Assembly: GCF_028640845.1 (NCBI RefSeq)
Contig: NC_080539.1
Span: 157,169,236-157,233,235, forward strand
Reading direction: 5' to 3'
Source of the DNA: Ahaetulla prasina
Taxonomy: Eukaryota; Chordata; Lepidosauria; Squamata; Colubridae
DNA: 64,000 nt
Shown: positions 9,798 to 21,094 of the stretch, one piece after another
Numbering within the stretch: position 1 is the first letter of the stretch
How the letters are laid out: each line of letters begins with the position of its first letter
Notes under the pieces: model-generated
The model's input: the letters and a program-made list of their open reading frames with translations, nothing else
The model's database searches: none
Told to the model about the DNA's origin: nothing
Position numbers and translations under genes: made by a program

Positions 9798-10830
9798 ATG
9801 TCCAGGCCGGGCTCCAGTCGCTGCCCCGAGAGTGGGGAAACCCCAGGGCCCCGTGGTCGCGGATTCATTTGGTTCGCGGGCCCATTCAAGGGTCGCACCT
9901 TCCTAATTGTGGTGGATGCCTATTCGAAGTGGGTTGAGATAGCACTCATGGCATCCACCACTTCAGAGGCAGTGATACAGGTCTTGTCCAAGTTGTTTGC
10001 CACCCATGGGCTCCCGGATGTTATAGTAACAGACAATGGACCGCAACTAGCTTCTGCCACCTTCTTGTCCTACCTGGCATCCCAGGGCATCCGTCACGCC
10101 CCAATTGCGCCATATCACCCGGCTAGTAATGGCCTTGCTGAAAGGGCCGTGCGATCGGCCAAGGAAGCCCTGGCCAGGTTGGACACGGGACACTGGTATG
10201 AGAGGGTATCGGCCTATCTGTTGGCCCAGCACACGACACCCTGCCCCAGTACTAACAGAAGCCCCTCTGAGTTATTAATGGGCCGCCGCCTTAGGACCAC
10301 GTTGGACCGACTCCACCCCGGTTATTCACCCAGACCACCCCCTGACCAGCTCCGGCCGCCCCGGTCCTTCGCAGAGGGGGACCCCGTCTATGTGCAAAAT
10401 TTTGGGGGTGAACCGCGTTGGCTACCTGGCATTATTTCGGGCATAACTGGTCCCTGCTCTTATAGGGTCCGCCTCGAAGACGGCCGGACGTGGCGGCGCC
10501 ACGTGGACCAACTACGAGGACGACCGTTAGCCATTCCCCTACGTGGCGAGAGGGAACACCCGATGCCCGCCTGGTGTGCGTTTCCCTCAAATTCTGTTCC
10601 GGGTTCCAGCCCTCCACTTGATGCCGTCAGCGACAACCGACCGCCCGACCTACCAGAGGGTGGAACTTCTCCCATCGTTGTGGCTCCACCTTCTGGGGCC
10701 TCTGCAGCGCCTCAGGTCCAACCTCCTTCCATTCGTGTCCAGCCGCCGTCCGTTCCTGAGTTACGGCGATCCACCAGACCGCGTCGGCCCCCGGCATACT
10801 TACAGGACTACGCATGCGCGATCCGGGGGG
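9798..10830 (+). pseudogene. Gypsy integrase (long intact frame, detached from pol)
   Basis: A 355-codon frame. It has the rve integrase core with the three acidic positions visible: D in 'IVVDAYSKWVEI', D in 'VIVTDNGPQLAS', and E in 'SNGLAERAVRSAKEAL'. A 'NRSPSELLMGRRLRT' motif and a chromo-like or GPY/F-type C-terminal segment ('YRVRLEDGRTWRRHVDQL') follow. The C-terminus is proline-rich and reaches the polypurine tract. In an intact element this enzyme inserts the cDNA. Here it has no initiation context of its own and is out of frame with the upstream RT. Confidence 0.9.
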
Positions 10831-10837
10831 GAAGGAG
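10825..10837 (+). other. Polypurine tract of the Gypsy element
   Basis: GGGGGGGAAGGAG lies immediately before the LTR's first TG. This is the plus-strand primer position in LTR retrotransposons, and it fixes the start of the 3' LTR. Confidence 0.9.
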
Positions 10838-11080
10838 TGTTGTGTTCGGCGAGCCGCCATGTTAAATGAGAGGCGGTATCCTATTGGTTAAGACGCATGG
10901 CAACCCAATGCGCGGGAATTCTTAGTGTGTTGATTGGCTCTCCTGTTTGACAGCAGGTTTATATAAGAGCTGTCAAACGCAGGGTGCGAGCCGTTGTTGT
11001 TTTGAAGTTGGCTTTCATTAAAGGTTGTTGTTACTACGCTCGTAGTCGCCTCAGTAATTCCTCGAACCCAATACACAACA
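10838..11080 (+). mobile_element. Gypsy 3' LTR (243 bp)
   Basis: It begins TGTTGTG and ends CACAACA, a perfect 7-bp terminal inverted repeat. A TATA box (TTTATATAAG) is at 10958-10967 and an ATTAAA polyadenylation signal at 11017-11022. The LTR is followed directly by CATTA, the start of the right-hand host copy and the presumed target duplication. No matching 5' LTR exists in the window. Confidence 0.93.
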
Positions 11081-11498
11081 CATTACAACATGGCATGCAT
11101 GCTTCAATGGAGCGGAGCTGGTATTATGCCACTTTTCTTAGAATCACGAAAGCAATGGCCTCCTATGAATGTGTGGATGGCAGACAGGAGGAAGAGCCAC
11201 AGACAACAGTAAGATAAGAGGCAGTTTAGGCCGCAGAAGCAATGGGGGCATATCAAAAGGCTCAGAACGGACCCTTCCGAGTTCCTTGGACTGCAAAGAA
11301 AAGACTTGCAAGATTTTGATAATGTCAACTTTCAATAAATTTAGAGCTAGTACTTTAGAACTAGGATGCGATTCTTGTCTTGGACTACTTCACAAGATTT
11401 ATATCAAACTTGCAAGTCTGATAGTACCTCTGTTCCCCCCCACCCCCAATACCTTTATAGTCCAAGAAACTAAGAAGGGTTCCTTCTGAGACATATAG

Positions 11499-11597
11499 AA
11501 TAGAATAGAATAGAATAGAATAGAATAGAATTTTTTATTGGCCAAGTATGACTGGACACACAAAGAATTTGTCTTGGTGCATTTGTCTGCTATATAC
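11499..11597 (-). mobile_element. LINE 3' tail with (AATAG)n, minus strand (right copy)
   Basis: Counterpart of 5733-5833, with the same (GAATA)n array and downstream LINE tail. CTATATAC (11590-11597) marks the hAT insertion. Confidence 0.85.
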
Positions 11598-11946
11598 CAG
11601 TAGTGGGTTCCAAATTTTTTTACTACCGGTTCTGTGGGTGTGGCTTGGTGGGTGTGGCATGGCTTAGTAGGCGTGGCTTGGTGGGTGTGGCAGGGGAAGG
11701 ATACTGTAAAATCTCCATTCCCATCCCACTCTAGGGGAAGGATACTGTAAAATCTTCATTCCCACCCCACTCCAGGGGAAGGTTACTGCAAAATCCCCAT
11801 TTCCTCCCAATCAGGTGGGACTTGGGAGGCAGAGAACAGATGGGGGCGGGGCCAATCAGAATTTTTACTACCGGTTCTCCGAACTACTCAAAATTTCTGC
11901 TACCGGTTCTCCAGAACTGGTCAGAACCTGCTGAAACCCACCTCTG
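11598..11946. mobile_element. hAT miniature element with three internal units (right copy)
   Basis: Counterpart of 5834-6182, with duplications at 11590-11597 and 11947-11954. It keeps the ancestral CAGTAGTGGG start, which is mutated in the left copy. Confidence 0.92.
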
Positions 11947-12335
11947 CTATATACCCATTGTTTCTTTGGGCTAAGCTGCCTAGTCTGCGGCTCTTCCTCC
12001 TGTCTCCCAAGGTCATTCCCACATATGATTACAGAATGTCGCCACTTGGACTTCAGGTGTCGGGAAAGAGGGTGAGCTAAATGTTCCCATGCTAAGAAAA
12101 GAACTTTCCACCTGAAAATCCATGCAACTACGACACCAAAAATGACAGAAAGAAGCTTTGCGATCTCAGCTGGACTTCAACCAAGGTGGGAGGAAATTGG
12201 CACAACTGCCTGAGATCAGGGTAATGGCCATATGTAGAAGGATACTCTGTGAGATCATAAACCATGATCCTATAACCTGTGTAGAAAAGTTGTATTTAAT
12301 AAGCCATTACTCTTTCTAAAGAATAGCATCCACAT

Positions 12336-12778
12336 CAGTGGTGGGTTGCCCCTGGTTCGGATGGTTCTATAGAACCAGTGGTGGGTTTCAAATTTTTTTA
12401 CTACCAGTTCTGTGGGCATGGCTTGGTGGGTGTGGCATGGCTGGTGGGTGTGGCTTGGTGGGCGTGGCAGGGGAAGGATACTGTAAAATCTCTATTTCCT
12501 CCCAATCAGCTGGGACTCGGGAAGCAGAGAATAGATGGGGGTGGGGCCAGTCAGAATTTTTACTACTGTTCTCCGAACTACTCAAACTATTCACTACCGG
12601 TTCTCCAGAACTGGTCAGAACCTGCTGAAACCCACCTCTGTATAGAACTGGTAGTAAAACCGGGGTGAGGCTCCGCCCACTGACCCAAACGTTATCAAAA
12701 GTGATCTGCGCATGTGCAGAAGAGCGCGGGTGTGGGCACGATGCGAACCGGTAGTAAAGGTAAGTAGAACCCACCCCG
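12336..12778. mobile_element. Outer hAT miniature element (right copy), with inner element
   Basis: Counterpart of 6589-7030. Its target duplication ATCCACAT lies at 12328-12335 and 12779-12786. The last bases have lost one T relative to the left copy. Confidence 0.9.
12376..12640. mobile_element. Inner hAT miniature element (right copy)
   Basis: Counterpart of 6627-6891. TATAGAAC lies on both sides (12368-12375 and 12641-12648). Confidence 0.92.
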
Positions 12779-12902
12779 ATCCACATAGTACATAGCAAGG
12801 AATATATAGGCATTTTTAATACCCATGAACAAAACGAATATTTAAGAAAATGAACCTCTTTTCATTATTGTTAGTAATTAGAATGGTGATTAAGATATTA
12901 CG

Positions 12903-15382
12903 TATCATGGTATTTAATAGTTAACAGCTGTACATAAGTTTCTTCAGGCCCAAAAGTATCACTTATACAATTCCATCAGTTTATTCGTTTTAAGGCCTTG
13001 TTCAATTAATTGGCTATAGCTGAACTTCTAAATATAAACAGTTAATCTGCTCTGTGTTAGTTGCTTTTTCCAGTTAATTCTTCACAGCTACATTTGGTGG
13101 GAAGTGAAATGGGTTCTCAATGTAGAGATAGAGAGAAGTAATTACAAATATAAATGCACTCTAGCAATTTGAAATAGATGAACTAGTTTAAATTTCAGTC
13201 TCATCCTGACTGATGCCGGGAGGACAAGCAATTCATTAAGTAAAGATTATACATGTAACTTATTTAAACAGAAAAATCTACTCAAAGGTAGATAACATTC
13301 TAATATCAATTCATATTTTAATGAATTCATATTTTTATGAATTTACAACCACGCCTCAATCCTATTAGATATCTAATCAGTTCCTTCCTTTCCTCATGCT
13401 TTCATTTTATTTATTGATTTTCTAACAATGTTTTTGTAATAACTCCATTTCAAATGGAAACTGAAGGCTTATTGTCAGGAAAAGCTTGTTATCAACTATA
13501 ACATTTTGGGGAAAAAAATCAACATATTTTTAAATGAACCCTGTACTATATGAGAATCCATTACAACTATTAGATATATTTTATAACCTTGATAAATATT
13601 AAAAATGAAACAGGGACAAAAAATAACCAAAAAATAGGATATAAATAATTTAAAAACTAACACAACCTAGAAATGCTCAAGTTTTTCCACTTTAAAAGAT
13701 CAATATAAAAATTATTCCCATTTGCAAGTGAAGATACTAAGAATTTTATTTATATAAAATTTGAAAATTATACTGTAATTTATATTATAAATCATATTAA
13801 TACATTAAGTTAATGTTCAATAGTATTAGCTTCTGCAGTTATAAAAAGAAATAAAATATATTACTAATATAATTGATAAAAATCAGGCCACTTAATAATG
13901 TCGACATTAAAACAATAATGAAATTATAAACTATTTACTGGTAGTCAATTCTAAGCTCACTATATCTATATACTACTATCATTGTCATGATCTTTTAACT
14001 GTATGTAATGGTACATCATAGGGCATTTTTTGAACCAAGGTACCTCAAACAGAGACTTCCTGAATGTGTTCAAAATTCATGATCCATGACTACTGAAGAA
14101 ATGAAATTTGGGGAAGTTGTGGCTTCTATAGAGCTATTGGCTGCTGCTGGGTTGCTGCTGCAGTCATGTGAAATTCATTTTTAATATTCTGTGACAGTTT
14201 CTCAGTCAGTCTTGCAATCTCTCCCTCCCTCCTCCCTCTCCCCTCCCCCAGCAGCAGCCACTTATCTGCTGGATGGGATGGGAAGGGAAGGGAAGAGAAG
14301 GGAAGAGAGGGGAAGGGAAGGGTTCCAATAACCTTTGTCAGATTCCCACAAGGACACTCAATACCAGTAGGAAGCTGGAAGTGGCTCCTGTTCCCACTGA
14401 TTTTTTGCTCACCTGTGTTCATTCTGTTTCTCTGTTTAGATAAGCAAGTATCTCTGAAATAACAACCCAATGAAAACAGGTTGCCTCATTAGCTATAAAG
14501 ATAAAATGGATGAAATGGGGAGCCATGATAAATACATTTTTTAAAAATGTAAACTTTGAGAGGACTTACTATTAAATAAAACACCATGTAGTTTATTTGT
14601 GGATATATTGATTATCCTTAAAAATCCAAACAGAGATCTCATTTGAAAATTCAATAGTCAGTAACAGGTGTAGAAGTTAACTTTGAAATGCATTCTGCTA
14701 TGAAAATTAATCCTCCTAAAGAGTTCCACTAAAGTATCAAGATCTTATTGGACTTTGCAGCTGTCCGCGTGGATTTAGATATTTCAGTGTGATTATTGCA
14801 AAGGACTGACATCAGTTAAACAATATTAATTATAACCCTCTTCTACACAAGATTAAAACAAAAGATAAATCATAGCAAAAGCTTTCATGATCCTTGTTCA
14901 GTAGGATGGTTATAAATGAATTATTATATTTCCTAAATTATTTCGGTTTTAAATGCTCTCAGCTTCATTATGTATCACTTTCTCAAATGTTCTGCTATTG
15001 TGAATTGTTAAGTATACATTTGAAAAATGAGAGGACCATCTAATTAATGAAATATTTTTCTATATTCTCATTACAGGTTTTGAAAGTAAGATCATAATTT
15101 CAGTTACATTTCTGGATCCCTTCCCACCCCCACTATTTTAAAAGAAATTTTAAAACTATAATGAACAAAGGAAGTATTTATTTTCTTTTGGAATTATTTT
15201 ATGCACCCCATGCTATAATAAACAAATTTTAGCACTAATCTCCTAGTTAAGGGCAGAGGATCTACCCCAATCAAATCTTATTATTTTTTTTATCATTCTG
15301 TTTCCTATTCACCTCTTTCTTTGGTTTGATTTTCATGAAATCCCAATTTGATTTGATGCAATATGAACGTATCACTGAAGAG
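12903..15382. other. AT-rich intergenic stretch, no gene recognised
   Basis: About 2.5 kb with low GC and no long frame. The only frame above 100 codons (14126-14470, minus) is produced by a purine-rich tract. I see no obvious LINE or SINE, so this may be single-copy host sequence. Confidence 0.55.
14270..14325. repeat. GGGAA-rich purine tract
   Basis: Imperfect (GGGAA)n/(GGAAGA)n on the + strand, preceded by a pyrimidine-rich block at 14218-14250. Confidence 0.85.
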
Positions 15383-15822
15383 GGCCGTGAAAATATTTGC
15401 AGATCCCTCGCATCCTGGACATAAACTGTTTCAACTCCTACCCTCAAAACGACGCTATAGAGCACTGCACACCAGAACAACTAGACACAAGAACAGTTTT
15501 TTCCCGAAGGCCATCACTCTGCTAAACAAATAATTCCCTCAACACTGTCAGACTATTTACTGAATCTGCACTACTATTAATCGTTTCATAGTTCCCATCA
15601 CCAATCTCTTTCCACTTATGACTGCATGACTATAACTTGTTGCTGGCAATCCTTATGATTTAAATTGATATATTGATCATCAATTGTGTTGTAAATGTTG
15701 TACCTTGATGAACGTATCTTTTCTTTTATGTACACTGAGAGCATATGCACCAAGACAAATTCCTTGTGTGTCCAATCACACTTGGCCAATAAAAATTCTA
15801 TTCTATTCTATTCTATTCTGTT
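15383..15822 (+). mobile_element. LINE (Rex1/CR1-group) 3' end with (ATTCT)n tail
   Basis: Encodes the last ~45 residues of an ORF2 (signature 'DPSHPGHKLFQLLPSKRRYR' in the copy at 38028). A 3' UTR ending 'TGGCCAATAAAAATTC' and four ATTCT pentamers follow. It is near-identical to 38480-38890, indicating one family. It is 5'-truncated and non-functional. Confidence 0.85.
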
Positions 15823-15902
15823 TGCAATTGCCCTGGCGACTATTATTTATTTATTTCATTTATTTATATACTACCCAGCTCCAAAGGGCTAAGCTCTGCG
15901 CA

Positions 15903-15919
15903 TGCGCAAGATGGCGCTG
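15903..15919 (+). promoter_or_regulatory. YY1-like motif at the LINE 5' end
   Basis: AAGATGGCGCTG follows GCGCATGCGC at the apparent 5' start of copy A. AAnATGGCG is the YY1 core, and human L1 uses such a site to position its transcription start. Function here is inferred only. Confidence 0.45.
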
Positions 15920-17115
15920 TTCTGAAGACTCGGCTCCGGCGAGGAAAAAGGCCCCTCCGATGCTGGCAATGTCCTGGCGGCCCGTCTAGCCGCTTGCTGC
16001 CCCCGGCCCGGGAGATCTCTTTTCGAGCAGCCATGGGAGAGGTCTCTGGACCTTCTCTGATACATGGCTGCCGAGAACGAGGCCGGGTAGGCTGGCGGTG
16101 GATTCGGAGGCCATGTTCTGAGGCTCGGAGGTGGGGCGATGAGTCGGCGTTTAGCCGGCCGCTTTTCGCCGATTCGTTCGCTGGCGGGCCCCTAGCCATT
16201 GGACTCGTCTTCCGGCCCTCTTCTGACCATCGACTTCGGACTTTGGGGGTTTCAGCCTCTGCAACTTGGATGAGAGCGGAGGTATTACATCTACCCTTAC
16301 TACTGCCATCTGCCTCTTGTGCCACGGTTTGTTGGCTTTCTCCTGCTGCCGGATTGTGGACTTGGCAGCCTTCATATCCTCCAGCCTCTCGGAGAAGTTC
16401 AGCCTTTATATGGGCCTGGCCTCTTGGGGATAAGGCTGAGAGACCTGGCCTCTGGGGTGGTTAGGATTTATTCCTGGCCATGTCTGGAGGGGGTTGTTGG
16501 AGGTTTGCGGGGAGATGATGGAGGCATTCCGGAGCGGTTCCCCTGTAACCAGTCTGTGGTTGTGACTGTGATAACATCATCCATGCCCCCCTCGGCCTTT
16601 TTGGGACTTCTTTGGCCGTTTTTGGTCCTATTAGGACTTTTTGGGGGAGACAATGGGACTTATTTGGGGACAGAGGAAGACGGAGGAGGATGTGCCCAAG
16701 GACTGGAGTGCCATCTCCCCTCACCCCCGGTTCCAGGATGTTTGGACTATACATTCGACAGAATACCACCTAGACTGTCATTTGGTGCCTATCGCTGTTC
16801 CATTCTGCGTCCGTCCTCATTCTGGACTAGTACCATCTGCTACCACCTGCCATTCGGAGATGGAGCTTTTGTTTTTGCCGATTCTTAGTCTCAGCTGCTA
16901 CGCACTATACTCATGAGGAACTCTTGCGCCTGCGAGGTGCCCCGCCGCAGGAATGGCCTCCTCACTACCGAGGGCCGGCCTCCATGACGGGTCTTGGGAC
17001 CCACAGAGGTGGCAAAAAGAAGAGCTTGTGGGGTTTTTAGAGAGGAACTTTAAGGGGTGGGAGGGTAAGGGCGGGCAATGGGGTAACCCGTCGGGTAAGG
17101 GGCCAGTCTCTGCAC

Positions 17116-17928
17116 ATGCTCATTGGTCTTTCTTTATCAGGTTCGGAGGTTATGGGGGTGGAGGGTGTTCCTATTGATGAGGGTGGTTCTATTGACACGG
17201 TAAGTGGGAGAGGCAGATATGGCGGAAGCGAGGGGTCATACCAAGTTTCGGGAGCGCGTGCTCGATGTCTGAAAGCGATCACGCGCTCCGACCCCTTGGA
17301 CTTCTCCCGTTCCCCGGATGGTCAGGATCCTCAGAGCCCGGGCCTTCGGTTGATGTTGTGCAATGCTCGGTCCGTGGTGAACAAAGCCCCCCTTGTTTGT
17401 GATCTTATTCAGGGGGGTTCCGCGGACCTTATAGGCATTACGGAGACCTGGTTGGGCACGGAAGGGGGTGTGCCCCTCGTGGAGATGTGCCCGCCGGGTT
17501 TCCGTGCATTCCATCAACCGAGGGCCCAGGGTAGGGGTGGTGGGGTGGCGGTTGTGATTAGAGAGAGTCTAGAGCCGAGGGAGACCACTGTGCCTCAGAT
17601 TGCCGGGTGCGAATCCCTCTTTGTGAGATGGGGTCATAGGTGTCAGATGGGTTTGCTGATCGCGTACCTGGCTCCTTGCTACGTGACAGCTGCCCTGCCC
17701 GATCTCCTGGATGTGCTGGCCGGGGTGGCAGTTGAGACCCCCAGACTTTTAGTCATGGGGGACTTTAACTTGCCATCTTCCGGCCCGTCATCGACAGCGG
17801 CTCGGGAGTTCACGGCTTCCATGACGGCCTTGGACCTGACCCAGGTAATTGATGGCCCTACTCACATTGGGGGTGGCACTCTGGACCTGATTTTTCTCTC
17901 TGGTCAGTGGTTGAGAGATCTGTTTTAG
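17116..17928 (+). pseudogene. LINE copy A ORF2 N-terminal part: APE endonuclease
   Basis: A 270-codon frame whose recognisable domain starts near residue 78. It has '[17 protein letters not shown]' (the N of the first endonuclease motif), '[12 protein letters not shown]' (catalytic E) and '[10 protein letters not shown]' (metal-binding D and N). The enzyme nicks target DNA to prime reverse transcription. The frame stops just after 'DLIFLSGQW' because of the internal deletion. The final SDH motif of the endonuclease, present in copy B, is lost. Confidence 0.9.
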
Positions 17929-17930
17929 GT

Positions 17931-19247
17931 AATTATCGTCCGGTCTCCAACCTTCGCTTCGCGGCAAAGGTTGTAGAGAGTATGGTGGCATATCAGTTTC
18001 CCTTGCACCTGGATGAAACTGTCTATCTAGACCCGTTCCAGTCCGGTTTCCGGCCCGGTTACAGCACGGAGACGGCTTTGGTCGCGTTGGTGGATGATCT
18101 CTGGAGGGCCAGGGATAGGGGTTGTTCCTCTGCCCTGGTCCTATTAGACCTCTCAGCGGCTTTCGATACCATCGACCATGGTATCCTGCTGCGCCGGTTG
18201 GAGGGATTGGGAGTGGGAGGCACCGTTTATCGGTGGTTCTCCTCCTATCTCTCCGACCGGTCGCAGTCGGTGTTGACAGGGGGGCAGGGGTCGGCCCCGA
18301 GGCGCCTCACTTGTGGGGTGCCGCAGGGGTCGATCCTCTCGCCCCTTCTGTTTAACATCTACATGAAGCCGCTGGGTGAGATCATCAGTGGTTTCGGTGT
18401 GAAGTACCAGCTGTATGCGGATGACACCCAGCTGTACTTTTCCACACCGGACCACCCCAACGGTTATCAAGTGCTGTCCCGGTGCCTGGAGGCCGTACGG
18501 GTCTGGATGGGGAGAAACAGGCTCAAGCTCAATCCCTCCAAGACAGAGTGGCTGTGGATGCCGGCATCCCGGTACAGTCAGCTAAATCCGCGGCTGACCA
18601 TTGGTGGCGAGTCATTGGCCCCGATGGAGAGGGTCCGCAACTTAGGCATCCTGCTGGATGAACGGCTGTCTCTAGAAGATCATTTGACGGCCGTCTCCAG
18701 GAGAGCGTTCTACCAGGTTCGCCTGGTACGCCAGTTGCGCCCCTTTCTGGTCCGGGATGCCCTATGCACGGTCACTCACGCACTCGTGACGTCTCGCCTG
18801 GATTACTGCAATGCTCTCTACATGGGGCTCCCCTTGAAGGGCATCCGGAGGCTGCAGTTAGTCCAGAATGCGGTGATAGATGGAGCCCCTCGTGGCTCCC
18901 GTATAACACCCATCCTGCGCAGACTGCACTGGCTACCTGTGGCCTTCCGGGTGCGCTTCAAGGTTTTGGTGACCACCTTTAAAGCGCTCCATGGCATTGG
19001 GCCGGGTTATTTACGGGACCGTCTACTGCTACCGAATACCTCTCACCGACCTGCGCGCCTCACAGAGAGGGTCTCTTCAGGGTGCCGTCAGCGCGGCAAT
19101 GTCGCCTGGCGACACCCAGGGGAAGGGCCTTCTCTGTGGGGGCTCCCACCCTCTGGAACGAACTACCCCCCGGACTTCGTCAGCTTTCGGACCTTCGGAC
19201 CTTCCGCCGCGGGCTTAAAACATACTTATTTAATTGTGCAGGACTGA
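17931..19247 (+). pseudogene. LINE copy A ORF2 C-terminal part: reverse transcriptase
   Basis: The RT motifs are visible in order: 'NYRPVSNLRF', 'QSGFRPGYSTETAL', 'LLDLSAAFDTIDH', 'GVPQGSILSPLLFN', then the catalytic YADD at 18413-18424 and 'KLNPSKTEWLWM'. After 'CNALYMGLPLKG' a 9-bp deletion removes residues present in copy B. The last ~50 residues are out of the family frame. The protein lacks its endonuclease partner in frame. Confidence 0.9.
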
Positions 19248-19375
19248 GCTAGATTTTAAATTTATGGGTTTTAAATTGGGTTTTATTTTTATATTTTTTA
19301 ATTCTTAATTACTGGGCTTTTAGAATAAGTTTTTTAATTGCTTTTATATTGTATTTATGTGTTTTTAAGTGCCTG

Positions 19376-19427
19376 TAAACCGCCCTGAGTCCTTCGGGAG
19401 ATAGGGCGGTATATAAATATGATCAAA

Positions 19428-19463
<36 letters not shown>

Positions 19464-19465
19464 AG
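19376..19465 (+). repeat. LINE 3' hairpin and (AAAT)n tail
   Basis: CCGCCCT and AGGGCGG form the stem around GAGTCCTTCGGGAG. About ten AAAT units follow. The same tail occurs at 46172-46200 and 47484-47515 and in the SINEs at 24057 and 25528. Confidence 0.9.
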
Positions 19466-21094
19466 TATAACAATAACTATATGTTCAGGCCTAATGTTGC
19501 CCCTCAAAGAATATTATAGTCACAGTTCTTTTATATCCCAGGGTTATTCAATCTGATGTTCAGGTAGTCCAGGAAACTCTCCAAATATTTCCTTATGTCC
19601 CCTCTATAAGTTTAATCGCATATCTTAGCATACAAAAATTGCTTTACTTAGGTATCTTCTTTGTTCTCACCGTTGAACCTCCCATAGTCATAAGGTAGAT
19701 AAGTATAAAGCAGTAGATATCAACACAACTCTCCAAATAAATGTTACTTATTTTTCTAATCAAAAATTTTCCCAGGGTTGTAGAGTATGATATATTTTCC
19801 TTCGTCAGCACTCTCAGCTTAGATTTCATCATTGTCTCAGTTGTAACAGCTATTAAATCCAGTTTAAATCTATTTATTAGAGTCTCTTTCAGATTTTTTC
19901 CCTCTTCTTTTTTTAATGTTAGATTTTAAGTAAAAAGGAATCTTCTCATCCAGGTCCATTCACCGTTCATTTACACTGTTCCTGCACTTTCTTTGTTGTC
20001 TCGGCTGTCCCAGCTTCACGGCAGCTATTTTTGGCTGCCTGTTCTCCTCGTGAGAGAGAGGGAAAAGGACCCTGGGTCAAGCAGGAGAGATTGCAGCTCT
20101 CTACAACCTGCAGGATGCCCCTCTTTTCTTCAGCACCACTTTAGCTCCTTTTGGAGTCCTCTAACGTGGAGAACTCTGTGCGGGAGCGCAGAACCACTCC
20201 TCACGTCCAATATCGCCGAGACATCAGCCAGAAGTCCCCTGCAATACTGTATTTTAATCATTGCATCACCAAGGCTCTTTTATATTATAATCTGCTTCAT
20301 TTAATAGTAAGAGAGTTCTAAATATATAAACAATACATAAAACTTTTATACTGTGCCAGAAAAAAAAATCTTGAAGATATTAAAAAAGCTTTGGAAAACA
20401 CAACATAGCATTTGAACTTGATGAATATTTTGGGGACTTTATGTGGAATAGCACTGCTATTAAATCAGTATTATATCTACTCAAATTACCATATAAATAC
20501 TAGTATTTCTAAATTACATTGTCAATATTAAAAACGAATTGGCACATCTATGATGGAAACGACCATCTTTTTGGTTGAATTTTTTTAAAAAAAGAAATAT
20601 GGAACTAATCCAAAGGTCCACTATAATGAAACCTGCTTTTGGATTATGGTCCACATTTTCTGCAGCATATATTTGGATGCAACATAAGAAATATTGTTAG
20701 CTGCCGAATTTGTTAAGAGCAAAATGCCAGAAAATACATCTTTCATGGGAGCAGTGGTATTTAAAAGAAGGGAGAATTGCCCTGCTGAAAAACTGACAAA
20801 ATAATCAAGAGCAGAAAAACATTCCACAGTGAAAGTTTGATTGATTGGTTATGTCGCATCAACTTTGTTTCCAACTTCTAGTAAACACATAGATCTTCTC
20901 CATGAGGATGTACCCTAGCCTGTTTTTTCAGGTCTCCCAAAATTGCACCAATCACCACTATAACTGAGTCCATTCACCTTGCTATTGGTCATCTTCTTTG
21001 AAGAGCTGTAAATGCATGATTTCCCTCCCGAATCGGTGTATGGTGTGTGTACAGCGTATTCTGAGCAGAATAACATTAAGCCATTGCATAAGGG
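19466..21094. other. No gene recognised
   Basis: Intergenic. The segment at about 19990-20240 is more GC-rich and may be an old repeat, but I cannot name it. Confidence 0.45.

Larger units (their letters stand above)
7155..10837 (+). mobile_element. 5'-truncated Gypsy (Metaviridae) LTR retrotransposon, internal region
   Basis: The domains appear in Gypsy order: gag zinc knuckles, protease, reverse transcriptase, RNase H, integrase. A polypurine tract and one 3' LTR follow. The 5' LTR, primer-binding site and most of gag are absent, and similarity starts abruptly at the duplication breakpoint. The reading frame shifts several times (frame 1, then 3, 2, 1, 2, 3), with stops, so the copy cannot encode a functional polyprotein. 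Its GC-richness contrasts with the AT-rich flanks and suggests a relatively young arrival. Confidence 0.95.
11081..12902. repeat. Right copy of the 1.83-kb direct duplication
   Basis: It aligns with 5318-7154 over its entire length, including all nested elements and their target duplications. Its left edge abuts the Gypsy LTR at the CATTA site. Its right edge continues into unique host DNA (TATCATGG...). It differs by scattered substitutions and a 15-bp deletion near 11980. Confidence 0.93.
15890..19450 (+). mobile_element. L2/CR1-clade LINE, copy A (internally deleted)
   Basis: A non-LTR retrotransposon with a GC-rich 5' region (15890-17100). An APE-type endonuclease frame follows (about 17340-17928), then a reverse transcriptase frame (17931-19247). 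The 3' UTR ends in the hairpin CCGCCCTGAGTCCTTCGGGA...GGGCGG and an (AAAT)n tail. Relative to copy B (42.3-46.2 kb), about 0.9 kb between endonuclease and RT is missing. The RT frame shifts near its C-terminus. The copy looks nearly full length at its 5' end but cannot move by itself. Confidence 0.93.

Noticed and set aside
5318..12902. The 1.83-kb direct repeats as LTRs of one giant retroelement
   Set aside because: The real LTR (10838-11080) with polypurine tract lies inside; the repeats contain unrelated nested elements and lack TG...CA ends, and the left copy starts in uninterrupted host DNA.
15864..16464. Overlapping 150-190 codon frames on both strands in GC-rich DNA
   Set aside because: They lie in the LINE copy A 5' region; GC-rich DNA has few stops and no domain is seen.
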